Below, in pieces: positions 1-5,871 of a stretch of 8,080 nucleotides of DNA; within the stretch, counting starts at the first letter, position 1, and each line of letters opens with the position of its first letter. Position numbers and translations under genes: made by a program. Location: contig VBOC01000148.1 of NCBI GenBank assembly GCA_005877655.1, positions 1-8,080 on the forward strand. Direction: 5' to 3'. The stretch is from Ignavibacteria bacterium. Its GTDB lineage: Bacteria > Bacteroidota > Ignavibacteria > UBA10030 > SZUA-254. The notes beneath the pieces were generated by a model, which saw nothing but the letters and a program-made list of their open reading frames with translations, made no database searches and was not told the DNA's origin.

Positions 1-567
1 AATTCTTCCTTCGGTACCCCCGCCGTGGACGATTCCGGGGTCGTGAGCACGTCACGATCAGTTGGCCCCCTCGCCAATAACACGACGTATTACTGGCACG
101 TTCGTGCCCGGAATTCCGCAGGTTGGGGTAGTTGGTCGGTTTCCTGGAGCTTTACGATCCTGCCTGCGACCCCCGGGATTCCAACACTCATCTTTCCGGC
201 GAACGCCTCCGTCGATCAGCCGACGGCACTGGCGGTACGGTGGAGGGCATTGCCGGTAGTGAGTTCGTATCGCCTGCAAGTTTCGCTTGATTCGCTTTTT
301 ATCGCGATTGTGCTGGATGACTCTCTCGTCGCCGACACATCGCGGCAGGTTAGCTCTCTTTCAAACAAGACAAAATATTTTTGGCGCGCGCAGGGAAAGA
401 ACGCCGCAGGAACGGGGGGGTGGTCGAGCATCTGGAACTTTACGACCGTTCCCGCGCTCCCCGGGCCCCCCGCGCTGAACGCGCCTCCCAACGGAGCTTC
501 GAACGTGCCTGCACGTATGATAGCAGTGGAATCACGGGTACGACGGCTGCCCCCCCCGGCCTCCTGA
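1..567 (+). CDS. FN3-repeat surface protein, fragment 1 (5' end outside window; frame broken near 511)
   Basis: The frame is open from base 1, and the residues before the first GTG (25) already match an FN3 repeat, so the true start lies upstream. The fragment holds the end of one repeat (to about 162), a full repeat (about 178-447) with YRLQVS and YFWRA core strands, and the first strand of a third (NAPPNGASNVP, about 478-510). After 510 the similarity to the family stops and the frame runs into a TGA at 565-567. The homologous sequence resumes two bases out of phase, at 513. FN3 repeats form extracellular beta-sandwich spacers or adhesion modules, and here they would sit on a T9SS-exported protein. 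The last 18 or so residues are therefore probably not native. Whether the break is a real mutation or a sequence/assembly fault cannot be told from one sequence. The family assignment is secure; ligand and exact role are unknown. Confidence 0.8.
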   Translation, partial: NSSFGTPAVDDSGVVSTSRSVGPLANNTTYYWHVRARNSAGWGSWSVSWSFTILPATPGIPTLIFPANASVDQPTALAVRWRALPVVSSYRLQVSLDSLFIAIVLDDSLVADTSRQVSSLSNKTKYFWRAQGKNAAGTGGWSSIWNFTTVPALPGPPALNAPPNGASNVPARMIAVESRVRRLPPPAS

Positions 568-1649
568 CGAGCACGACGTACTATTGGCGTGTCGATGCTG
601 CAAACGCCGCCGGAACAACAGGCTGGTCGAGTGTTTGGAGCTTCACCACCGCCCCGGCTCCACCGCCAACACCCGTGCTCCTGAGCCCGCCGAACAACGC
701 AACGGGGCAGCCCACTTCGCCATTTGTCACATGGGGACGGTCGGCAGGGGCCTCGGCCTACCGGCTCCAGCTTTCACTCAGTTCGGTCTTTGCCACAGCG
801 GTCATTGATGATTCTACGATCACCGACACCTCCCGCCCGGCCGGATCGCTATCGAACAACACCTCGTATTACTGGCGGGTGGAGGCGCGGAATGCGGGCG
901 GTTGGAGCAGCTGGTCACAGGCCTGGACCTTCACTACGAGCCCCGCAACCCCCGGCGTACCGACGCTGCAATCGCCGGCTAATGGTGCGACGAACCAGCC
1001 GGCAATCCTGACACTGATCTGGAACACCGTCCCGGGCGCAACGGGCTACTGGCTCCAGTTGGCGACGAGCGCGGCGTTTACCCTGATCATCCGCAATGAT
1101 TCTCTCCTGACCGCCACCGCGGATCAGGTCGGGCCGCTGGGCGACAGCACGACACATTTCTGGCGGGTTCGTGCAAGAAATACCGGCGGACTCAGCGACT
1201 GGTCGAACACCTGGCAGTTCACGACGGCGCGGGTTGCTCCGCCTCCACCGGCGGTTCCGGCGCTCGCAAGCCCCCCGAACGGAGCGGGAAATCAGCCGTT
1301 ATCTCTGACACTCTCGTGGAACAGTTCTTCGGGCGCAGCTTTCTATCACGTGCAGCTTTCCACAACTTCGACGTTCAATCCCCCCGCACTCGAAGACTCA
1401 TCTCTGACAGTCACATCACGCGATGTCGGCCCGCTCTCGAACACAACCGCCTATTACTGGCGGGTGCGTGCGCGGAACTCCGGCGGTGCGAGCGGATGGA
1501 CGGCGCCATGGACTTTTACTACCACGGCACCCCAACGGAGCAACCTATCAATCCACCAATGTCACCTTGCAGTGGGCGCCCGCTGCGGGGGCGAGCGCGT
1601 ATCGGCTGCAGGTTTCCCGCACGACCGGCTTTGTCGCAACCGTCCTTGA
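381..1649 (+). CDS. FN3-repeat surface protein, fragment 2 (middle part, shifted frame)
   Basis: This is the middle of the same gene in a different frame. Meaningful sequence runs from about 513 (TYDSSGITGTT) to 1532 (FTTTAP). The residues before and after are out-of-phase reading of the flanking fragments, so the TTG at 381 is not a real start and the TGA at 1647-1649 is not a native stop. It contains the second half of FN3 repeat 3, three full repeats (about 670-941, 957-1229 and 1255-1523) and their Pro-rich linkers. Each repeat shows the same landmarks: an NGA-type turn, a strand-B Trp, a YRLQLS-type strand, a DDS turn and YYWRV. The roughly 340 codons keep clean FN3 coding sequence with no internal stop. 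This suggests that the flanking frame changes are recent, or are artefacts, rather than signs of a long-decayed pseudogene. Confidence 0.78.
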   Translation: MARAGKERRRNGGVVEHLELYDRSRAPRAPRAERASQRSFERACTYDSSGITGTTAAPPGLLTSTTYYWRVDAANAAGTTGWSSVWSFTTAPAPPPTPVLLSPPNNATGQPTSPFVTWGRSAGASAYRLQLSLSSVFATAVIDDSTITDTSRPAGSLSNNTSYYWRVEARNAGGWSSWSQAWTFTTSPATPGVPTLQSPANGATNQPAILTLIWNTVPGATGYWLQLATSAAFTLIIRNDSLLTATADQVGPLGDSTTHFWRVRARNTGGLSDWSNTWQFTTARVAPPPPAVPALASPPNGAGNQPLSLTLSWNSSSGAAFYHVQLSTTSTFNPPALEDSSLTVTSRDVGPLSNTTAYYWRVRARNSGGASGWTAPWTFTTTAPQRSNLSIHQCHLAVGARCGGERVSAAGFPHDRLCRNRP

Positions 1650-3384
1650 CGATTCCTCCGTTGCGGCAAACTCCAGGCAGGTGGGATCGCTGGCGAGCAA
1701 CACGATCTATTACTGGCGGGTCAAGGCGCGAAATGCCGGCGCCTGGGGCGACTGGTCGCAGACATGGGGGTTTGCGACAGGCGCCGCGCCGGTTCCTCCC
1801 ACTCTTTCGAGTCCGGCCAATGGCGCCACCAACCAGCCGGTCAGCCCGACGTTGAACTGGAACTCCTCGCTTGGGGCGACAGACTACCAGGTCCAGGTTT
1901 CGACGGCTGCGTCGTTCAGTCCAATGGTGGAAGACGATTCCCTTCTCACGGGAACGTCAAGAGTCGTGGGGCCGCTCGCGCGCGGTACTGCCTATTATTG
2001 GCGGGTTCGGGCCCGGCTCGTGGCACTGACGAGCGATTGGTCCTCTGTCTGGAGCTTTACCACCATTCCAAATTCTATTCCGCCGACGTATACGCTCAGC
2101 GCCACTGTCCAGTATCCTGCATATTCCGACATCGGTCTGTTTAAGCAGGCTGATTACAGACTCGTCGGACTGCCGGGAGCGGGCAACGCACCGATCGCCG
2201 GCTCGCTTTCCGGCAGTTCCGGCAGCGATTGGCAGGCGTATTGGGATAACGGCGCGCCGAGCGGCTATCTCGTACAATACGATGGAAGCGCCACGTTCCG
2301 CTTCACGGTGGGGCGCGCGTTCTGGATCATCAGGAATGGACCGTGGATCGTGAGCGGAACGGTTCCTTCTCCAACCCTCGATTCATCGGGAAACGCCCGG
2401 ATTCCGATGCACGCCGGGTGGAATCTGATTACGAACCCCTTCACCTCGTCGTTGGCATGGACGACGGTCCAGTCTCTGAACAGCGTAACGGATCCCATCT
2501 ATTCCTACAACGGTTCGTTCGCGCAATCGCCGAGTCTCGATCCGTATGCCGGCTATTATTTCTTCAATTCGACGAATCTTTCGGTTCTCAAGATTCCCTA
2601 TACCTCAACATCTTCGACTCCTCCGGCTGCGGGCAGAGCCGACGGCGAATGGAGGATGAATATCATTCTGATATCCCCGGGTATTACCGATCGGGCCGCC
2701 TGGTTCGGCATCTCAAGGCAGGCGATGCGCGGCCTCGATCCGCTCGATTTCCGGAAACCGGCCGGAATCTCCGGCACGGCGGGACTCTCCTTCCAGCGCC
2801 CGGAATGGGATCCGCTCTACTCAAGCTTCGCGACCGATGTCCGTCCGGAAATCAGCGATGTGGAAGCGTGGCCGTTCGATGTCAATGCCATCGACGGGCA
2901 AACCCAGCACCTTCGGTTCTCGGGAGTCCGGACAGTCCCGGAGAAACTGGAAGTCTATTTGATCGACGACGAGCGCGGAGCGGCGCAAGATCTCCGGCAC
3001 GATTCAGTGTACACATTCGTTCAGACCCGCGGCACGATGAAATTTGAGATATTCGTCGGCAGGGAGGAAGCGATGAAACTGCGATTGAATTCGGTCCGGC
3101 CGAGGATGTTTGTGCTCGAGGAGAACTACCCGAACCCCTTCAATCCAACGACAACTCTTTCAATCGGCATTCCGACCGAATCGGGCGTGTCGCTGGGTAT
3201 TTTCGATATGCTCGGCCAACAGGTGAGAAACCTTTATAACGGCACGCTGAAACCGGGCCATTATGCCTTCGCATGGGACGGCAAGGACGGCGCCGGGATC
3301 AGCCTTGCAAGCGGAACGTACTTTTCCCGCCTGCTGACAGACAGAGGAGTGATCCTTACAAAGAAAATGATCCTTTTGAGGTAA
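1423..3384 (+). CDS. FN3-repeat surface protein, fragment 3 with T9SS-type C-terminal sorting domain
   Basis: This is the 3' part of the gene, back in the frame of fragment 1. Native-looking sequence begins at about 1531 (PNGATYQSTNVTLQW); the ATG at 1423 precedes the frame change and is unlikely to be a start. In order it encodes two FN3 repeats (to about 2067), then a beta-rich module (about 2100-2600) with DWQAYWDNG, GRAFWII and GWNLITNPF motifs. An unrecognised segment follows (about 2605-3100), and the tail starts NYPNPFNP at 3124 and ends KKMILLR. That tail is the type A sorting signal of type IX secretion. The expected product is exported across the outer membrane and then anchored at the surface or released. 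Stop TAA is at 3382-3384, 25 bases before the next gene. No enzyme domain is visible, so adhesion or a structural role is inference. Confidence 0.82.
   Translation: MSARSRTQPPITGGCVRGTPAVRADGRRHGLLLPRHPNGATYQSTNVTLQWAPAAGASAYRLQVSRTTGFVATVLDDSSVAANSRQVGSLASNTIYYWRVKARNAGAWGDWSQTWGFATGAAPVPPTLSSPANGATNQPVSPTLNWNSSLGATDYQVQVSTAASFSPMVEDDSLLTGTSRVVGPLARGTAYYWRVRARLVALTSDWSSVWSFTTIPNSIPPTYTLSATVQYPAYSDIGLFKQADYRLVGLPGAGNAPIAGSLSGSSGSDWQAYWDNGAPSGYLVQYDGSATFRFTVGRAFWIIRNGPWIVSGTVPSPTLDSSGNARIPMHAGWNLITNPFTSSLAWTTVQSLNSVTDPIYSYNGSFAQSPSLDPYAGYYFFNSTNLSVLKIPYTSTSSTPPAAGRADGEWRMNIILISPGITDRAAWFGISRQAMRGLDPLDFRKPAGISGTAGLSFQRPEWDPLYSSFATDVRPEISDVEAWPFDVNAIDGQTQHLRFSGVRTVPEKLEVYLIDDERGAAQDLRHDSVYTFVQTRGTMKFEIFVGREEAMKLRLNSVRPRMFVLEENYPNPFNPTTTLSIGIPTESGVSLGIFDMLGQQVRNLYNGTLKPGHYAFAWDGKDGAGISLASGTYFSRLLTDRGVILTKKMILLR
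2098..2604 (+). other. Beta-rich module between FN3 repeats and C-terminal region
   Basis: The encoded segment follows the last FN3 repeat. It is rich in aromatic and small polar residues, with YRLVGLPG, DWQAYWDNG, YLVQYDGS, GRAFWII, GWNLITNPF and PYAGYYFFN as the most distinctive stretches. The GWNLI(S/T)NPF motif recurs in large exported proteins of Ignavibacteria-like bacteria, usually close to an FN3 array and ahead of a T9SS tail; I recognise this as a pattern, not as a named domain. No catalytic motif or metal site is obvious. A structural or glycan-binding beta domain is plausible but unproven. Confidence 0.5.
3106..3381 (+). other. T9SS type A C-terminal sorting domain (Por secretion tail)
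   Basis: The last 92 codons form the C-terminal signal that directs cargo through the type IX (Por) secretion system. Visible landmarks are ENYPNPFNPTT at the start, a central IFDMLGQQV strand, WDGKDGAGISLASGTYF and the closing KKMILLR. The same fold resembles the FlgD Ig-like repeat, which explains the WDGxDxxG turn. This domain is normally cleaved off after export. It is the best evidence in the window for a Bacteroidota or related FCB-group host. Confidence 0.9.
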
Positions 3385-3395
3385 CGCGCAACATG

Positions 3396-3401
3396 AAAGG
3401 A
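3396..3401 (+). promoter_or_regulatory. Ribosome binding site of the 3410 gene
   Basis: AAAGGA lies 8 bases before the ATG at 3410 and 11 before the ATG at 3413. It fits an ordinary Shine-Dalgarno site and favours the first ATG slightly. Confidence 0.5.
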
Positions 3402-3409
3402 ACCGAAGG

Positions 3410-3934
3410 ATGATGCAAATAAGCCATGAAAAATCAAAGAGGGTCCGCTGGGTCGTGATTCTTTCACTGTTATTGAAAACGGTTTCGTGGGCCGATGATG
3501 ACGATATCCGCGCCATCAATGTCAAGTTTACATCCTCGGAGAACCAGATCGTCATTCATTATGATCTCCTGGGGCCTTCCGATGCAAAGCCCGAGGTAAC
3601 AGTCCGCTTGAAAAAAGAGAGCGATCGGGCATTTATCTACACGCCGAAGAATCTCACGGGTGATGTCGGGATGGGAATTCCGCCCGGATTGGGCAAGGCC
3701 ATCCAATGGGACATTGCAAAAGAATTTCCCCAGGGACTGGCCGGAAGCGATTACTATTTCGAAGTCAATCTGAACGGCGGAGAGCAGTCCGGCGGCGGTT
3801 CAGCGGCTCTGACGTGGATCGGAGCAGGAGCAGCTGTCCTGGGCGCCGGAATCCTCGCTGTCGTGCTTGCGAAAAATCACAGTGAGCCGCCGCCTCAGGG
3901 TTCAAGTTTTCCGGCTCCGCCGGGAAGACCGTAA
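3410..3934 (+). CDS. Small exported membrane-anchored protein of unknown function
   Basis: This 174-residue protein belongs to no family I can name with confidence. The N-terminus (KSKRVRW, then VVILSLLL) looks like a Sec signal peptide, with a likely cut after Ala28 (VSWA/DDDD). Residues about 34-122 form a predicted extracytoplasmic beta domain with NQIVIHYDLLG and GKAIQWDIAKEFPQGLAGSDYYFEV. Similar G-K-x-I-x-W-D...FP-x-G-L stretches occur in uncharacterised envelope proteins of Bacteroidota-like bacteria. A hydrophobic Gly/Ala-rich helix (about 132-154) and a short Pro-rich tail follow. The start has an AAAGGA site (3396-3401) before two adjacent in-frame ATGs (3410 and 3413), and either could be used. 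It lies 25 bases after the FN3 gene and 28 bases before glmS, which suggests one transcript. A helper or anchor for the neighbouring surface protein is speculation. Confidence 0.8.
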   Translation: MMQISHEKSKRVRWVVILSLLLKTVSWADDDDIRAINVKFTSSENQIVIHYDLLGPSDAKPEVTVRLKKESDRAFIYTPKNLTGDVGMGIPPGLGKAIQWDIAKEFPQGLAGSDYYFEVNLNGGEQSGGGSAALTWIGAGAAVLGAGILAVVLAKNHSEPPPQGSSFPAPPGRP

Positions 3935-3950
3935 ATGAACGCTTCAATCA

Positions 3951-3959
3951 AAAGGTGAT
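3951..3959 (+). promoter_or_regulatory. Ribosome binding site of glmS
   Basis: AAAGGTGAT lies just upstream of the glmS ATG at 3963, with the AGGTG core about 6 bases away. It supports this start, which also places the required Cys directly after the initiator Met. Confidence 0.65.
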
Positions 3960-3962
3960 CGA

Positions 3963-5795
3963 ATGTGCGGCATCGTAGGATATCTTGGAGCCAGGGAAGC
4001 AGCGCCGATTCTCCTTGAAGGGCTGCGACATCTCGAATATCGCGGATACGATTCGGCCGGAATCGCGGTCGTCGCGAACGATCAGTTGCATTTATTCCGG
4101 CGCGTCGGAAAGGTCAAGAACCTCGCCGAGTCGCTCAACGGTTCGCTTCCGAAGGCCACAATCGGAATTGCCCATACGAGATGGGCAACGCACGGAGTGC
4201 CTTCCGAATCGAATGCTCACCCCCACACCGATTGCACGCGGAGTCTGGCCCTTATCCACAACGGTATTATTGAAAATCATGCTTCCCTCAGGACGATCCT
4301 CGAGCGCGGAGGCCATCGTTTCTGTTCCGCAACGGACACCGAAGTTCTTGTGCACCTGATAGAAGAACATCTTCGCTCGGCGGATGATCTCGAAACGGCC
4401 GTGCGGCGGGCGCTGGCTCAGGTGGAGGGAACCTACGGCATTGCCGTGATTTCCACGCATGCCCCCGGCACGTTAATCGTCGCGAGAAAGGGAAGCCCGC
4501 TGGTTATCGGCATCGGCAGGGGAGAGTACATTTGTGCATCCGACCCGACGGCGCTCGCCGGCGCCACCCGTCAGGTGATCTATCTTTCAGACGGCGAGAT
4601 GGCCGTCATCTCGGCAAACGGCCTCGTGATCAAGAATCACGACAACATTGAAATCGATAAGGATGTCTCGGAGCTTGATCTCGAGCTGGAAACGATCGAA
4701 CGGTGCGGTTATCCCCATTTCATGCTGAAAGAGATCTACGAGCAGCCCGATACAATCCACGACGCCCTTCGCGGCCGGCTCCTCGAGTGCGATGGGCGCG
4801 CCAACCTGGACGGGCTCCGCGAAGTCATGCCGCGAATTCTGGCGTCTCGGCGGATCATCCTCACCGGGTGCGGGACATCCTGGCATGCGGGACTCATCGG
4901 CAGGTATATGATCGAGCAATACGCGCGCCTCCCTGTTGAAGTGGAATATGCCTCGGAATTCCGGTACCGCGACCCGATGCTCGACGAACGCGACGTCGTC
5001 TTCTGCATCAGCCAGAGCGGCGAGACTGCCGACACCATCGCGGCAATGCGCGAGTCGCTCAACCGGGGAGCGCTCGGCCTCGGGATCTGCAACGTCGTGG
5101 GCAGCACGCTGGCAAGAGAGAGCGACGCGGGCGTCTACCTCCACGCGGGGCCGGAGATCGGCGTCGCGTCGACCAAAGCCTTCACTTCCCAGCTTTCGGT
5201 GCTCGCCCTCATCACGCTCGCGTTGGCCCGGGAACGCGGACTGACGAAAGAACAGGGGAAAACGATCATACGCGAATTAAAATCGCTTCCGGAGAAAGTA
5301 TCGCACATCCTCGAGCACAGCGAGGTCATCCAGCAGTACGCCCGCGAGTTTCAGGATGCGGAAAATTTTCTCTACCTTGGGCGCGGGTACGGCTTTCCGG
5401 CAGCGCTCGAAGGGGCTCTGAAGCTGAAGGAAATTTCCTATATCCATGCCGAGGGGTATCCGGCGGCGGAGATGAAGCACGGCCCGATCGCGCTCATCGA
5501 CCGGGATATGCCGGTCGTCGTGATCGCCCCGCAGGACAAAACATACGAGAAGATCATCGGCAATATAGAAGAAGTCAGGGCGCGGAACGGGCGTGTCGTT
5601 GTCGTCGCAAACGAGGATGACCCATGGATTCACACGCTCAGCGACTATGTCATCCGCATCCCGAAGACGCTCGACATGCTGCACCCGATTCTGGCGATGA
5701 TTCCGCTTCAATTGCTGGCGTACTACATCGCGGTGCTGCGGGGGTGCAATGTCGACCAACCGCGAAACCTTGCAAAAAGCGTAACAGTTGAATGA
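3963..5795 (+). CDS. glmS: Glutamine-fructose-6-phosphate aminotransferase (isomerizing)
   Basis: GlmS makes glucosamine-6-phosphate from fructose-6-phosphate and glutamine in the cytosol, the committed step to UDP-GlcNAc for peptidoglycan and LPS. The 610 residues match the usual full length (E. coli 609 with Met). The N-terminal glutaminase domain starts MCGIVGYLG, so Cys2 becomes the nucleophile after Met removal. RWATHG (73-78) and HNGIIEN (99-105) complete the glutamine site. Two SIS sugar-phosphate domains follow: CGTSWHAG (303-310), SQSGETADT (350-358) and STKAFTSQ (403-410) in the first; KLKEISYIHAEGYPAAEMKHGP (487-508) in the second. The catalytic Glu490, His506 and Lys605 (in the DQPRNLAKSVTVE tail) are present. 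It looks intact and functional. The 28-base gap upstream leaves no room for a glmS ribozyme, so it probably depends on the upstream transcript or on an internal promoter I cannot see. Confidence 0.98.
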   Translation: MCGIVGYLGAREAAPILLEGLRHLEYRGYDSAGIAVVANDQLHLFRRVGKVKNLAESLNGSLPKATIGIAHTRWATHGVPSESNAHPHTDCTRSLALIHNGIIENHASLRTILERGGHRFCSATDTEVLVHLIEEHLRSADDLETAVRRALAQVEGTYGIAVISTHAPGTLIVARKGSPLVIGIGRGEYICASDPTALAGATRQVIYLSDGEMAVISANGLVIKNHDNIEIDKDVSELDLELETIERCGYPHFMLKEIYEQPDTIHDALRGRLLECDGRANLDGLREVMPRILASRRIILTGCGTSWHAGLIGRYMIEQYARLPVEVEYASEFRYRDPMLDERDVVFCISQSGETADTIAAMRESLNRGALGLGICNVVGSTLARESDAGVYLHAGPEIGVASTKAFTSQLSVLALITLALARERGLTKEQGKTIIRELKSLPEKVSHILEHSEVIQQYAREFQDAENFLYLGRGYGFPAALEGALKLKEISYIHAEGYPAAEMKHGPIALIDRDMPVVVIAPQDKTYEKIIGNIEEVRARNGRVVVVANEDDPWIHTLSDYVIRIPKTLDMLHPILAMIPLQLLAYYIAVLRGCNVDQPRNLAKSVTVE

Positions 5796-5871
5796 CTTCG
5801 AGGGGATCAAATGACTGGCGAGGAAAACCGGAGGATGGTGTACATCATACGTTCAAAAGAGGAGTCAGGTC
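5796..5871 (+). other. glmS-aceB intergenic region
   Basis: These 76 bases contain a purine-rich GAGGGG (5799-5804) ahead of an ATG at 5811, a near-palindrome at 5835-5848 and the aceB ribosome binding site. No clear sigma-70 promoter or terminator hairpin can be pointed out, so aceB may be read from the glmS transcript. Confidence 0.4.
5857..5864 (+). promoter_or_regulatory. Ribosome binding site of aceB
   Basis: AAGAGGAG ends 7 bases before the ATG at 5872. It decides the start in favour of 5872 over the next in-frame ATG at 5884. The frame upstream is open back to a TGA at 5812 but contains no ATG. Confidence 0.65.

Larger units (their letters stand above)
1..2070 (+). repeat. Array of eight fibronectin type III coding repeats
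   Basis: Eight tandem FN3 units of roughly 85-95 codons can be recognised by their repeated core (strand-B Trp, YxLQxS, DDS, YYWRV, W-S-W-F-T-T). They lie at about 1-162 (partial), 178-447, 466-650 (internally deleted), 670-941, 957-1229, 1255-1523, 1531-1780 (linker lost) and 1798-2067. The similarity is visible in DNA as well: versions of tattactggcgggt recur near 867, 1452, 1707 and, with one change, 1992. Direct repeats of this kind favour recombination and assembly collapse. However, the two frame breaks do not remove whole units, so a simple one-repeat exchange does not explain them. Confidence 0.85.

Noticed and set aside
381..1649. Programmed ribosomal frameshifting in the FN3 gene
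   Set aside because: Each frame change coincides with missing repeat sequence, which points to deletions or misassembly, and no slippery site with a downstream structure is evident at the junctions.
1..2070. CRISPR-like or satellite repeat array
   Set aside because: The periodicity of roughly 270-290 bases is coding and corresponds to FN3 protein domains; there are no short identical repeats with unique spacers.
3935..3962. glmS ribozyme/riboswitch upstream of glmS
   Set aside because: The gap is only 28 bases, too short for the ribozyme, which is mainly found in Gram-positive bacteria.
4587..5144. Minus-strand open frame opposite glmS (185 codons), and others nearby
   Set aside because: These are shadows of glmS, whose plus-strand motifs are fully conserved through the region.
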